Shown here: in pieces, positions 16,915 to 26,222 of the stretch
Numbering within the stretch: position 1 is the first letter of the stretch
How the letters are laid out: every line of letters begins with the position of its first letter
NCBI RefSeq assembly: GCF_003443895.1
Contig: NZ_QQOA01000009.1
Coordinates: 182,063-246,062 of the forward strand
Direction of reading: 5' to 3'
DNA: 64,000 nucleotides
From: Paraburkholderia phosphatilytica
GTDB lineage: Bacteria; Pseudomonadota; Gammaproteobacteria; Burkholderiales; Burkholderiaceae
The notes under the pieces: generated by a model
Databases searched by the model: none
What the model was told of the DNA's origin: nothing
The model's input: the letters and a program-made list of their open reading frames with translations, nothing else
Position numbers and translations under genes: made by a program

Positions 16915-18315
16915 ATGAGTGAAAACGTAAGACTGGAACGCGACACGTTCGGCGAGATCGCCGTGCCGAACGAGCGCCTGTGGGGCGCGCAGACGCAGCG
17001 CTCGCTGCAGAATTTCCGTATCTCGACCGAAAAGCAGTCGCCCGAGCTGATTCACGCGCTCGCGGTGATCAAGCGCGCGGCCGCCGAAGTGAACGTCGGC
17101 CTCGGCGTGCTCGACGAAACGAAGGCGAAGGCGATCATGCGGGCCGCCGACGAAATCATCGAAGGCCAACACCCGGACGAATTTCCGCTCGCGGTGTGGC
17201 AGACGGGCTCCGGCACGCAGACCAACATGAACCTCAACGAGGTGATCGCGAACCGCGCGAGCGAGATTCTTGGCGGCGAGCGCGGCGAGGCGCGCAAGGT
17301 CCATCCGAACGACGACGTGAACCGCGGCCAGTCGTCGAACGACGTATTCCCGACCGCGATGCACATCGCCGCCGCGGTCGCGATCACGCAGCAGCTGATT
17401 CCCGCGCTGAACACGCTGCGCGCGACGCTCGACGGCAAGGCGAAGGCCTTCGACGGCATCGTGAAGATCGGCCGTACGCACCTGCAGGACGCGACGCCGC
17501 TCACACTCGGCCAGGAGTTCTCCGGCTACGTCGCGCAGCTCGATCAGTGCATCCGGCACGTCGAATCGTCGCTGCCGCATCTGTACGAGCTCGCGCAGGG
17601 CGGCACCGCGGTCGGCACGGGCCTGAACGCGCATCCGCAGTTCGCGGACAAGGTCGCCGCGGCGATCGCGAAGCTGACCGGCGTGCCGTTCGTCTCCGCG
17701 GCAAACAAGTTCGAGGTGATGGCCGCGGCCGATGCGCTGGTGTTCGCGCACGGCGCGCTGAAGACCGTCGCCGCGAGCCTGATGAAGATCGCCAACGACA
17801 TCCGCTGGCTCGCGAGCGGACCGCGCTGCGGCCTCGGCGAGCTGTCCATTCCGGAGAACGAGCCGGGCAGCTCGATCATGCCGGGCAAGGTGAACCCGAC
17901 GCAGTCCGAGGCGGTGACGATGCTGTGCTGCCAGGTGTTCGGCAACGACGTCGCGGTCAACATGGGCGGCGCGAGCGGCAACTTCGAGCTGAACGTATTC
18001 CGGCCGATGATCGCGCACAACCTGCTGCAATCGGTGCGGCTCCTCGCCGACGGCGCGCACAGCTTCAACGACAACTGCGCGGTCGGCATCGAGCCGAACC
18101 ATGCGCGCATCGATGCGTTGCTGAACGAATCGCTGATGCTCGTGACCGCGCTCAATCCGCACATCGGCTACGACAAGGCCGCGCAGATCGCGAAGAAAGC
18201 GCACAAGGAAGGCACGACGCTGAAGGCTTCGGCGCTCGCGCTCGGCTATGTCACCGAGCAGCAGTTCGACGAGTGGGTGAAGCCGCAGGAGATGGTTGGG
18301 AATACGAAGAAATAA
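16915..18315 (+). CDS. fumC: Fumarate hydratase class II
   Basis: 466 residues, the usual length of FumC. Superfamily signature [16 protein letters not shown] is intact, with [10 protein letters not shown], the [16 protein letters not shown] active-site block and N-terminal [20 protein letters not shown]. It hydrates fumarate to L-malate in the TCA cycle; class II enzymes are iron-free and stable to oxidants. It is followed by a strong terminator. Distinguished from argininosuccinate lyase and aspartase by the fumarase-type N-terminal and GTGLNAHP loop. Confidence 0.97.
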   Translation: MSENVRLERDTFGEIAVPNERLWGAQTQRSLQNFRISTEKQSPELIHALAVIKRAAAEVNVGLGVLDETKAKAIMRAADEIIEGQHPDEFPLAVWQTGSGTQTNMNLNEVIANRASEILGGERGEARKVHPNDDVNRGQSSNDVFPTAMHIAAAVAITQQLIPALNTLRATLDGKAKAFDGIVKIGRTHLQDATPLTLGQEFSGYVAQLDQCIRHVESSLPHLYELAQGGTAVGTGLNAHPQFADKVAAAIAKLTGVPFVSAANKFEVMAAADALVFAHGALKTVAASLMKIANDIRWLASGPRCGLGELSIPENEPGSSIMPGKVNPTQSEAVTMLCCQVFGNDVAVNMGGASGNFELNVFRPMIAHNLLQSVRLLADGAHSFNDNCAVGIEPNHARIDALLNESLMLVTALNPHIGYDKAAQIAKKAHKEGTTLKASALALGYVTEQQFDEWVKPQEMVGNTKK

Positions 18316-18366
18316 GCGAAGGGATAACCGATGAGCCGCGTCGTATGACACGCGCCATGAAGCAAT

Positions 18367-18401
18367 AAAGGCCGAAGCGCATGTGTCGCTTCGGCCTTTT
18401 T
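18367..18401 (+). terminator. Intrinsic terminator of fumC
   Basis: A 13-bp perfect stem AAAGGCCGAAGCG/CGCTTCGGCCTTT with a 7-nt loop and T5 tail. It may also act on the convergent thioesterase gene through the A-run on the other arm. Confidence 0.88.
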
Positions 18402-18439
18402 GTTGTGCGACGCAGTGGCGGGGCCGCAGCCCGCCTTCG

Positions 18440-18946
18440 TCACACCTGCCCTTTGGTCACTTCCTCCGGCTTCAGTTCGACGATCGCATCGAGCGCGGCC
18501 TTCACGTCGATCGCGTATTTCGCGAGACGCTTCTGCTCGTCGGTGACCGGCTCGAAGGTCGGCACCGGCACCGGATTGCCGTTCTCGTCGACGGCGACGA
18601 ACACCACGAGGCAGTCGGTGGTCTGACGCAGCTCGCCGCTCTTCGGGTCGCCCGCGAACACCGACACGTGGATGTGCATGCTGGTGCGGCCGGTCGCTAC
18701 GACCCGCGCGCGCAGCTCGACCAGATTGCCGACGTGAATCGGCCGGCGAAAGCGGATGTTGCCGACGCTCACCGTCACGCAGTAGCGGCCCGACCAGACG
18801 GCGGCGCACGCATACGCGGTTTCGTCGATCCATTTCATCAACGCGCCGCCGTGCACCTTGCCGCCGAAGTTGACCGACGTCGGCTCGGCGAGAAAGCGGA
18901 AGGTGGTTTCGGAGCGGTCCTGCGCTCCGGTGGAAGGCGTGCTCAT
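18440..18946 (-). CDS. Acyl-CoA thioesterase (hotdog fold, YciA/BACH-like)
   Basis: 168 residues. A single hotdog domain: NFGGKVHGGALMKWIDETAY is the catalytic-helix signature, followed by VSVGNIRFRRPIHVGNLVEL and a VSVFAGDPKSGELRQTTDCL strand set. The family hydrolyses acyl-CoA thioesters in the cytoplasm. It is convergent with fumC and has no operon partner. The chain-length preference is not readable. Confidence 0.92.
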   Translation of the reverse strand: MSTPSTGAQDRSETTFRFLAEPTSVNFGGKVHGGALMKWIDETAYACAAVWSGRYCVTVSVGNIRFRRPIHVGNLVELRARVVATGRTSMHIHVSVFAGDPKSGELRQTTDCLVVFVAVDENGNPVPVPTFEPVTDEQKRLAKYAIDVKAALDAIVELKPEEVTKGQV

Positions 18947-19065
18947 GATGGCTCCAGCCGGTCGATGTATTGGGGGAGGAGCCGATTATACGGGCGACAC
19001 AAAAGACCGCTGCCGCCCGTTCCGCGTGTGTGCGCCAGGCGGCGCGGCGTTAATCGTCCGCCGGA

Positions 19066-19206
19066 CTATTTGCTGTGGAACGACACGCCCTCGTCGATCG
19101 TGCCGTACATCGTGATGCCGTCCTGGCTGCTGCCCGACGGCGGGGGACCGCCCGCGCAGGCGGCGCACAGCAGGGTCGCGGCAAGAACACCGAGGATGAG
19201 TTTCAT
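19066..19206 (-). CDS. Small lipoprotein
   Basis: 46 residues from ATG 19206. A short signal peptide MKLILGVLAATLLCAAC ends in a lipobox (LCAAC), so Cys17 would be lipidated. The mature chain of about 30 residues starts AGGPPPSGSSQDGITMYGTI. No function is known; small lipoproteins of this type are common in Burkholderia-like genomes. The larger in-frame ORF upstream is not protein-like. Confidence 0.7.
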   Translation of the reverse strand: MKLILGVLAATLLCAACAGGPPPSGSSQDGITMYGTIDEGVSFHSK

Positions 19207-19384
19207 GACTGCGTGAACCGGGGATTGAACCTCTCCGATTCTAGCCTGGGCCTTCGCACGCCCGCCGTTACGGCGGCTGTCCGTTCCTGACGGCGTCTGA
19301 ACAGTCCGAACTCCCGCCGCTGCATCCACATTTCACCCAGACCTGAAACATCGATTGCACGACACGCGTACAGTAGGAACCGTG

Positions 19385-20125
19385 ATGAACCTGACTGATG
19401 CGGAGATATTTATGTCCTCTCCCCTCGTGGACGACCATAGCCACTTCCCGGGCCTGAGCCGGATCGGCGCGCTGCTAGCCGACCCGGGCCGCGCCGCGAT
19501 GCTGTGGGCGCTGATGGACGGCAGCGCGCGGCCGGCGGGCGAACTGACGCTGATCGCGGGGCTGTCGCCGTCGGCGGCGAGCGCGCATCTCGCGCGGCTC
19601 ACCGAAGGCGGTCTGCTCGCGCTCGAGGTACGCGGCCGGCATCGCTATTTCCGGATCGCGTCGGCGGATATCGCGGCGTCGATCGAGGCGCTCGCGAACG
19701 TCGCGCAGGTGAGCGCGCCGCAACGCGTCGCGCCGAAGCCGGCGCGTACGGTGCCGGTCGACATGCGTTACGCACGCACCTGCTACGACCACATGGCGGG
19801 CGAACTCGCAGTGCGCGTGTTCGAGCGGATGATCGACCGCGGCATGCTGAACCGCGACGGCGATTCGCTCGATGCGACCCCGGCCGGCGCCGCGCATCTC
19901 GCCGACTGGGGCATCGAACTCGGCGAACAGCAGCGCCGCCGCCGGCGCTTTGCGTGCACGTGCCCCGACTGGAGTGAACGGCGCCCGCACCTGGGCGGCG
20001 CGCTCGGCGCCGCGCTGCTCGATGCGTGGCAGACGCGGCATTGGGTGGAGCGCACCGACCGGCCTCGCATTCTGCGAATCACGCCGCAAGGGCATCAGCA
20101 GTTCGACAGGTTTCTTGCGGCGTGA
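19385..20125 (+). CDS. ArsR-type helix-turn-helix transcriptional regulator
   Basis: 246 residues from ATG 19385; ATG 19412 is an equally good start (each has AGGA or GGAG six bases upstream). A winged helix is visible: LSRIGALLADPGRAAMLWAL, ELTLIAGLSPSAASAHLARL and GLLALEVRGRHRYFRI. A second domain includes RFACTCPDWSERRPHLGGAL, a CxC-containing block seen in a subset of ArsR proteins that includes YdfF-like regulators. Its target is unknown; the gene stands alone. Confidence 0.85.
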   Translation: MNLTDAEIFMSSPLVDDHSHFPGLSRIGALLADPGRAAMLWALMDGSARPAGELTLIAGLSPSAASAHLARLTEGGLLALEVRGRHRYFRIASADIAASIEALANVAQVSAPQRVAPKPARTVPVDMRYARTCYDHMAGELAVRVFERMIDRGMLNRDGDSLDATPAGAAHLADWGIELGEQQRRRRRFACTCPDWSERRPHLGGALGAALLDAWQTRHWVERTDRPRILRITPQGHQQFDRFLAA

Positions 20126-20307
20126 AACGCGTCGGAGCGCCCGCGGCACGGGCTTTTTCAACGTCCGCCGGGGATGAACCGGCGATGCGTCAGGTTTTGT
20201 TACACGCATCGCTAGAACCCTTACAAATGAGCGCTCCGTGAAACAGGCCGGTTGGGTAGAGTCAAGTCACGCATGCCGCCATCGCGGTATTCGAACGAGA
20301 CAACGAC

Positions 20308-22920
20308 ATGACCACACCTGTTCGCCAACCGTCAGCCACCGGTCCGCACACGCAGCGGACCGCGCGCCTGACCTCGATAGCCCAGCGCACGCTGCTCGCA
20401 CTTGCCGCGATCACGCTGTTCGCCGAAGGCGCGCTCGCGCAGCAGACTCAAGCGGCTGCTGAGCCCGACTACGCGACGCAGCAGCCCGCACCGCAGGGCG
20501 CGCAGAACGTCGATCCGCCGGGCCGCGTCGCGCGCCTCAACTACATGGCCGGCACCGTCACGACGGAGCCCGCCGGCGCCAGCGACTGGTCGTACGCGCA
20601 GCTCAACCGTCCGCTCACCACCGGCGACCAGCTGTGGGACGACAAGGACGCCCGCTCCGAGATGCACATCGGTTCGACGGCGGTGCGCCTCGGCGCGTCG
20701 ACGAGCCTCGACGTGCTCAATCTCGACGACACCAACGCGCAGCTGAAGGTCGTGCAGGGCACGCTGTCCACGCATGTGCGCGAGGTGCCGCAAGGCGGCT
20801 CATACGAGATCGATACGCCGAACCTCGCGCTCGGCGTCACCGGTCCCGGCGACTATCGCGTGGACGTCGCGCCCGACGGCAGCAGCACCACCGTGACGGT
20901 GCGCAGCGGCAACGCGACGGTGTACGGCGACAACGGCCAGGTGCCGGTCGCGGCGGGCCAGCAGGTCCGCTTCGCGGGCACAGCGCTGCAGCAGGTCGCG
21001 GACAACGGCGCGCCGCAGCCGGACAGCTTCGATACGTGGACCGAAGGCCGCGACGCCGCCGAAGATCGCTCGGTGTCGGCACGCTACGTGTCGCGCGACG
21101 TGCCGGGCTACCAGGATCTCGATGCAAACGGCTCATGGCGCAACGACCCGCAATACGGCGAAGTGTGGACGCCGAACGCGGTGCCGGCCGGCTGGGCGCC
21201 GTATCACGACGGCCACTGGATCTGGCAGGCGCCGTGGGGCTGGACGTGGGTCGACGATCAACCGTGGGGCTTCGCGCCGTATCACTACGGCCGCTGGGCG
21301 TATGTCGACGACTCGTGGGCGTGGGTGCCGGGCCCGGTCGTCGAGGACGCGCCGCCGGTGTACGCGCCGGCGCTGGTCGGGTTCGTCGGCGGTGGCGACA
21401 GCCAGTTCAGCTGGGGCGTGAATCTCGCGATCGGCGGTGCGATGGCGGCGGGCGTCGCGTGGTTCCCGCTCGGCCCGGGCGAGCCGTGGCATCCGCACTG
21501 GGGCGACTGGAGCCCGCGCTACTACCAGCGCGTGAACGAGACGGTCGTGGTCAACAACTACAACCACGTCACGATCAACAACATCCATAACGTCCACAAC
21601 ACGTTCGTCAACTACCACGCGCCGGGCGCGATCACGGCCGTGCCGGCCACCGCGTTCGTGCATGGCCAGCCGACGGGCCGCTTCGCGCAGAAGGTCGATC
21701 CGCGGCAATGGCACAACGCGCAGGTGCAGTCGGGTGCGCCGAATCTCGCGCCGGTGAAGCAGAGCTTCGGGCCCGGAATGCGTAACGCGACCTATCGACC
21801 GCCTGCCGACGTGGGCACCCGATCGGTCGTCGCGACGCGCGGCGCGGCCGTGCCCGCGGCGTTCCACGACAACCTCGCGCAACGTTTTGCGCAGGGCGGC
21901 GGCCGCGTGCCCGGTGCGGGCGATCCGATCGTGCGGACCTCGGTGCCGGCGCACTTCGCGGGTATCCAGCAACCAGGACGCGCGGCCGGCATGCCGACGC
22001 AGAACGTCCGGGTCGTGCAGTCGCATGTGGCGGGCGGCGCGCCGGGGCTGATGACCGGCGGTCCGGTGCAGCACGGTGCGGGTGCTCAGCCTGGCGGCCG
22101 GCCGGGCGCGATGCCGCAAGGTCAGGCTGGATTCGCCGCGAATGGACACCCGATGCCAGGCGGTGCGCCTGCCAACGCGATGCAGGCGCAGATGCGGCAC
22201 GGCGCGCCTGCGGGCGGCGAAGCGCAGCGGCCAGGCGCACCTGGGAATGGCGTGCCGCGTCCGCCGCAGTTCGCTGGGCATCCAGGCACTCCTGGTCATG
22301 CGGGGACGCCGGCGCAGGCCGGCATGATGCAGCAGAATCGCGCGGCGGCTGAAGCGCAGCATGGCCAGCCGTCGTGGACGCAGCCGCATCAGCCGATGGC
22401 GCAACAGCGCTCGCCGAACGAAGCGATGGGCGGCGCCCAGGCACAAGAGCAGGCGCATCGCCCGGAAAACGCAGCGGTCGCGCAGATGCCGCATGCGCCG
22501 TCGACGGGCGCGCCACGCGTCGAGCAGGCGCCGGGCGTTCATCAGGCGCAACCGGCACAACAATTCGCGCGTGGTCCGCAAGGCGGCGAACCGCAGGCGC
22601 CTCATGCGCCGATGCAGATGCAGGCGCAGGCCCCGCATGTCCAGCAACCGATGCAGCAACCTCGGCCGCAGCCGGTTCGCGCGGAACCGCAGCATGCGCC
22701 GGAGCAGTTCCATGCGCAGGCGCCTCAGCAGCCACGGGCGGAGTTCCATCCGCAACCTCAACCGCAACCGCGCGCGGAATTCCATCCGCAGCCACAGCCG
22801 CAACCGCGTCCGCAACCGCAGCAGGTGCGTGAGCAGCCGCGTCCGCAACCTCAGCCGCAGCACGAGCAGCCGCATCAGCAGGCCAACGAAAACCATGGGC
22901 GCGACAAGCCGCATGGCTGA
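20308..22920 (+). CDS. Exported FecR-domain / tryptophan-rich (DUF6600-type) protein with low-complexity tail
   Basis: 870 residues. A signal peptide (about 20-44, ending GALAQQ) leads to a FecR-like beta domain (GRVARLNYMAGTVT through AAGQQVRFAGTALQQ, about 72-230). A central tryptophan/tyrosine-rich region repeats W-x-P/W-x-W units (WAPYHDGHWIWQAPWGWTWV, FAPYHYGRWAYVDDSWAWVP). Beyond about residue 480 the chain is His/Gln/Pro/Met/Ala-rich with PQPQPQPR-type repeats and probably unfolded. FecR domains in this context are structural, not sigma-factor regulators. Likely a periplasmic or surface protein; function unknown. GC-rich repeats in the last 500 bp could be length-variable. Confidence 0.82.
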   Translation: MTTPVRQPSATGPHTQRTARLTSIAQRTLLALAAITLFAEGALAQQTQAAAEPDYATQQPAPQGAQNVDPPGRVARLNYMAGTVTTEPAGASDWSYAQLNRPLTTGDQLWDDKDARSEMHIGSTAVRLGASTSLDVLNLDDTNAQLKVVQGTLSTHVREVPQGGSYEIDTPNLALGVTGPGDYRVDVAPDGSSTTVTVRSGNATVYGDNGQVPVAAGQQVRFAGTALQQVADNGAPQPDSFDTWTEGRDAAEDRSVSARYVSRDVPGYQDLDANGSWRNDPQYGEVWTPNAVPAGWAPYHDGHWIWQAPWGWTWVDDQPWGFAPYHYGRWAYVDDSWAWVPGPVVEDAPPVYAPALVGFVGGGDSQFSWGVNLAIGGAMAAGVAWFPLGPGEPWHPHWGDWSPRYYQRVNETVVVNNYNHVTINNIHNVHNTFVNYHAPGAITAVPATAFVHGQPTGRFAQKVDPRQWHNAQVQSGAPNLAPVKQSFGPGMRNATYRPPADVGTRSVVATRGAAVPAAFHDNLAQRFAQGGGRVPGAGDPIVRTSVPAHFAGIQQPGRAAGMPTQNVRVVQSHVAGGAPGLMTGGPVQHGAGAQPGGRPGAMPQGQAGFAANGHPMPGGAPANAMQAQMRHGAPAGGEAQRPGAPGNGVPRPPQFAGHPGTPGHAGTPAQAGMMQQNRAAAEAQHGQPSWTQPHQPMAQQRSPNEAMGGAQAQEQAHRPENAAVAQMPHAPSTGAPRVEQAPGVHQAQPAQQFARGPQGGEPQAPHAPMQMQAQAPHVQQPMQQPRPQPVRAEPQHAPEQFHAQAPQQPRAEFHPQPQPQPRAEFHPQPQPQPRPQPQQVREQPRPQPQPQHEQPHQQANENHGRDKPHG

Positions 22921-22965
22921 GCGCGAGGCTCATCGACCAAAAACCTCGGGTAATCGCTGATGTCG

Positions 22966-23002
22966 TTAAAAAGGCCGCCGGATCTCGACGATCCGGCGGC
23001 CT
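22966..23002 (-). terminator. Intrinsic terminator of thyA (minus strand)
   Basis: A 13-bp perfect stem AGGCCGCCGGATC/GATCCGGCGGCCT with a 5-nt loop; on the minus strand it is followed by T5. It lies between the convergent FecR-type gene and thyA. Confidence 0.85.
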
Positions 23003-23067
23003 CGCCGATTTCAATCACGAAACGTTTACTCGCGCGGGCTGCGTGGATAAACCCCGCGCGCGGACAC

Positions 23068-24039
23068 TCAAACCGCCATCGGCGCAGTCAACGGCTCATG
23101 GTGCCGATAGTCGACGAGCGTGAAGTCTGAAGGCTCGATCTTTTCGAGCCATTCGGGTTGATACACGCCGGTCGTCGCGTAGTCGGGCACGCGGTCGCTG
23201 ATCGACAGACGCGGGCTCGGATACGGTTCGCGCGTGAGCTGCCGCTGCAGCATGTCGAGCTGGTTTTCGTAGATGTGCGCATCGCCGATGAAGTACGTGA
23301 ACCAGCGCGGCGTATACCCCGTCAGGCGCCCGACGAGATGCAGCAGCGCGGCGCCTTCCGCGAGATTGAACGGCGTGCCGAGACCCACGTCGTTGCTGCG
23401 GATGTAGAGGCACAGCGAGATCTCGCGCTTCGATGCGTTCGGCAGGAACTGGTACAGCAGATGGCACGCGGGCAGCGCGATCTGGTCGAGCACGGCCGGA
23501 TTCCACGCATGAAACAGGATGCGGCGGTCGGACGGGTTCTGCATGATCGTGTCGAGACACTGCCGCAGCTGATCGACCGCCTTGTAGAGCAGCACCTTGC
23601 GCTCGCCGTTCTCTTCGAACGTGGTCACGACGCTGAAACCGCGCGACGCCGCATCGTCGAGCTGCGCGCTCGCGTCAGCTGGCAGGACCTTGTACGCGGG
23701 CCAGCGGCGCCATTGCACGCCATACACGTCGCCGAGATCGTCCGGACCTTCGCGGTACGGATTCGCCAGCCACTGCGGATTGTCGTTCGCGTTCGCGTCC
23801 CACACCTTGCAGCCGAGCGCGCGAAAATCCGCGGCGCTCTTCGATGCGCGCAGAAACCCGACCAGCTCGCCGATCGCCGATTTGAACGCGAGCTTCTTCG
23901 TCGTCACGGCGGGAAAACCCTGCTGCAGATCGAAGCGCAGCATCGCGCCGGGCATGCTGATCGTGCGGATGCCGGTGCGGTTTTCCTGCCAGCTGCCGGT
24001 ATCGAGTATCGAGCGGACGAGCTCGAGATATTGGTTCAT
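23068..24039 (-). CDS. thyA: Thymidylate synthase
   Basis: 323 residues from ATG 24039 with AAGGATCC as ribosome site. [19 protein letters not shown], the catalytic [10 protein letters not shown] (nucleophilic Cys) and [14 protein letters not shown] are diagnostic, and the end [11 protein letters not shown] is family-like. It methylates dUMP to dTMP using 5,10-methylene-tetrahydrofolate. It is about 60 residues longer than the 264-residue E. coli enzyme because of an insertion in the small-domain region ([20 protein letters not shown] and after), as in other long-form enzymes. folA, the partner of the thymidylate cycle, is 10 kb away at 34380, on the far side of the amyloid-like cluster. Confidence 0.95.
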   Translation of the reverse strand: MNQYLELVRSILDTGSWQENRTGIRTISMPGAMLRFDLQQGFPAVTTKKLAFKSAIGELVGFLRASKSAADFRALGCKVWDANANDNPQWLANPYREGPDDLGDVYGVQWRRWPAYKVLPADASAQLDDAASRGFSVVTTFEENGERKVLLYKAVDQLRQCLDTIMQNPSDRRILFHAWNPAVLDQIALPACHLLYQFLPNASKREISLCLYIRSNDVGLGTPFNLAEGAALLHLVGRLTGYTPRWFTYFIGDAHIYENQLDMLQRQLTREPYPSPRLSISDRVPDYATTGVYQPEWLEKIEPSDFTLVDYRHHEPLTAPMAV

Positions 24040-24201
24040 GCGGGATCCTTCGGCTGCGCGCTTGTGCTTGTGGTCGTACAAGCCACGCGCTTCTGTGCGG
24101 AACGCAGAAGCGGATCTGCGTCGAAAGCAGGATTCTAGCAAGCGCTGGACGGGAACGCTGGGCAAGCCCGCGGCGCGACGCTCACCACCCGCGCAAATGA
24201 A

Positions 24202-24234
24202 ACGCGGCGCCGTGCATCACACACGGCGCCGCGT
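24202..24234 (-). terminator. Probable terminator of the upstream sigma-54 regulator
   Basis: A perfect 13-bp stem ACGCGGCGCCGTG/CACGGCGCCGCGT around a 7-nt loop. On the minus strand it is followed by TTCATTT, a weak U-tract. It lies between the regulator stop (24291) and thyA. Confidence 0.55.
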
Positions 24235-24290
24235 ATTCGGACAAGCAAGCGACAGGCAAAACGCGCTCAAGCAAAACGAAGCTTGTCAGC

Positions 24291-25691
24291 TCACAGATGC
24301 GGTACGGTCGCCACGCCGCCGTGCGCGATCCGGTCGCCCGGACCGTCGGCTTCCATATGGCGCATGCCGTGCGCGCACAGCAGACGGTACAGCGTGACGC
24401 GCGAGATGCCGAGTTCCTGCGCCGCATCGCCGAGACGCCCGCGATGACGCAACAACGCAAGCTCGATGGCCTGGCGCTCGGCCGCTTCGCGCGCCTGCGC
24501 GAGCGACACCGGCACGATCTCGACGAACTCCGCGAGCTCGAGATCGGCCGCGGTGATCGCGCGCCCTTCGGACATCACGATCGCACGGCGCACGCGGTTG
24601 ATCAGCTCGCGCACGTTGCCGGGCCAGCTGTAGTTATGCAGCGCCGCGATCGCATCCGGCGAGAAGCCGCGCAGACGCCGGCTCGCATCTTTGCGGAAAC
24701 GCTCGAGCATGTGCCGCGCAAGCAGCTCGATGTCCTTGCCGCGCGCGCGCAGCGGCGGCTCGTCGATCTGCAGCACGCACAGACGGTGATAGAGGTCGGA
24801 GCGGAACCGCCCTTCGATCATCGCCGCGGTCATGTCCACGTGGGTGGCCGAGATGATCCGCACGTCGACCGGGATCGCCGCGTGGCCGCCGAGACGCTCG
24901 ACCTTGCGCTCCTGCAGGAAGCGCAGCAGGCTCGCCTGGCTTTCCAGCGGCAGGTCGCCGATTTCGTCGAGGAACAGCGTGCCGCCGTTGGCAGCCTCGA
25001 CCCGGCCGATCTTGCGCTGGTTCGCGCCGGTGAACGCGCCGCGTTCGTAGCCGAACAGTTCGGATTGCAGAAGATGCGGCGGGATCGCGCCGCAATTGAT
25101 GGCGACGAACGGCGCACTGCGCCGCGACGAACGCTCGTGAATGGCGACCGCCGTCAGTTCCTTGCCGGTGCCCGACTCGCCCGAGATGAACACCGGCGCA
25201 TCGGTCATCGCGACCTTGCGGATCGAGCGGAACAGCGCGAGCATCGCGTCGCACGAGCCGACCATCTCGCCTTCCGTGCCCGCGAGGGTCGAATCGTTCG
25301 ATGCAGGTTCGCCGAGCGACACCATGCCGTATGCGTGACCGACCGAATCGACGATGCGGTCGCCGGAATACGGCACGGTAACGTAGTCGAAACAGTAGTC
25401 GCGCACGAGACGGCGCAGCGACGCGTCCTGCAGCTGGCCGGGCATCGTGGCCGCGACCCAGCCGACGTTCGGCATGGTCAGGCAGGCTTCGAAACTGGCG
25501 ATTTCATGTTGCAGGAAACAGCTCGAGAGATCGAGCAATCCCCCAGCGGCGGAGCCGGCGCGCAACGCGCGCCGCACATCGCGCGCCGAGCCCACGACTT
25601 CCACGTTCCAACCCCGCTCGTGGAAACAGTCGTGCAACTCCGTGCTCGGGTCGCGAGTGACGTAAATCAGTTGCCGCGTTGCGGATTCCAT
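24291..25691 (-). CDS. VpsR-type sigma-54-dependent transcriptional activator
   Basis: 466 residues. The N-terminal 130 residues form a receiver-like domain of the VpsR type (QLIYVTRDPSTELHDCFHER ... RDYCFDYVTVPYSGDRIVDS) without the usual phospho-acceptor geometry that I can verify. The AAA+ domain has Walker A GESGTGKE (171-178), the sigma-54 contact loop GAFTGA (218-223) and Walker B LFLDEI (239-244). A Fis-type HTH (RLGDAAQELGISRVTLYRLL) closes it. VpsR and relatives control biofilm matrix genes and can respond to c-di-GMP. It is divergent from the amyloid-like cluster, which has a sigma-54 promoter, so it is the natural activator. It is about 65 percent similar by eye to the second regulator at 32544. 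Confidence 0.92.
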   Translation of the reverse strand: MESATRQLIYVTRDPSTELHDCFHERGWNVEVVGSARDVRRALRAGSAAGGLLDLSSCFLQHEIASFEACLTMPNVGWVAATMPGQLQDASLRRLVRDYCFDYVTVPYSGDRIVDSVGHAYGMVSLGEPASNDSTLAGTEGEMVGSCDAMLALFRSIRKVAMTDAPVFISGESGTGKELTAVAIHERSSRRSAPFVAINCGAIPPHLLQSELFGYERGAFTGANQRKIGRVEAANGGTLFLDEIGDLPLESQASLLRFLQERKVERLGGHAAIPVDVRIISATHVDMTAAMIEGRFRSDLYHRLCVLQIDEPPLRARGKDIELLARHMLERFRKDASRRLRGFSPDAIAALHNYSWPGNVRELINRVRRAIVMSEGRAITAADLELAEFVEIVPVSLAQAREAAERQAIELALLRHRGRLGDAAQELGISRVTLYRLLCAHGMRHMEADGPGDRIAHGGVATVPHL

Positions 25692-25771
25692 TATTCAGAT
25701 CCTCGTCAACGAACGTTAAGGACGACGGCGCGTACCTGAACGAAAAAACTTCAGACACGCGAACTCGCTCC

Positions 25772-25795
25772 CGGTTTCACCCCAGGGTGAAACCG
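25772..25795. promoter_or_regulatory. Palindrome 1, candidate activator site
   Basis: A perfect inverted repeat CGGTTTCACCC-CA-GGGTGAAACCG, 80-105 bp upstream of the regulator's start at 25691. Its core GTTTCA-N8-TGAAAC resembles palindrome 2. Confidence 0.5.
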
Positions 25796-26087
25796 AACGG
25801 CCATTCCATTCCGTGCGGACAGCGGATCCCCGATAAGCGGCGTGTGTGTATTTCAGACGGCCCTGATGGCGGGCTTTTTAAAAGTGAAGCTGTTTTCGAG
25901 AGCTTACTATACCCGCGTCCGGCACGAAAACAAATATGCAGCGGAAATTGCCCGGAAGCGCTTCCAGCAAGGCTCAGCGCGGAATCGGACGAATTTTCCG
26001 GGATGATTAAAAAGCAACACCAGGGCGAATTTCCGCTTTACAAACGCGAGGGTCCGGAGGGGTCGTTCATCGGTATTTTCTGCCGCC

Positions 26088-26105
26088 CGTTTCAGTGCTG
26101 AAACG
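26088..26105. promoter_or_regulatory. Palindrome 2, candidate upstream activating sequence
   Basis: A perfect repeat CGTTTCAG-TG-CTGAAACG ending 74 bp before the sigma-54 promoter, the usual distance for an enhancer-binding protein site. Core GTTTCA-N4-TGAAAC. Confidence 0.5.
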
Positions 26106-26179
26106 TTTTCCCGCGTTTTCATCCCGCGAATTTTCGACGCCTTCCGCGAAGCCCAATAGCAGCAACGGAAAGCGGCGCA

Positions 26180-26195
26180 TGGCATATGTCTCGCT
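26180..26195 (+). promoter_or_regulatory. Sigma-54 (RpoN) promoter
   Basis: TGGCATATGTCTCGCT fits the TGGCAC-N5-TTGCW consensus with GG and GC exactly 12 bases apart. Start of transcription would be near 26206, leaving a leader of about 17 nt before ATG 26223, which carries AAGGAG at 26210-26215 region. Both flanking regulators belong to the sigma-54 activator class. Confidence 0.7.
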
Positions 26196-26222
26196 ACTGG
26201 TGACGCACCAAGGAGACACATC

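Larger units (their letters stand above)
25692..26222. promoter_or_regulatory. 531-bp divergent regulatory region of the amyloid-like cluster
   Basis: No credible gene. It is visibly richer in A/T than the flanking genes. It contains two palindromes with GTTTCA/TGAAAC cores (25772-25795, 26088-26105) and a sigma-54 promoter (26180-26195), consistent with activator-controlled transcription of the operon that starts at 26223. I found no convincing IHF site. Confidence 0.6.

Noticed and set aside
26105..26180. IHF site between palindrome 2 and the sigma-54 promoter
   Set aside because: No match to WATCAA-N4-TTR was found in this stretch.
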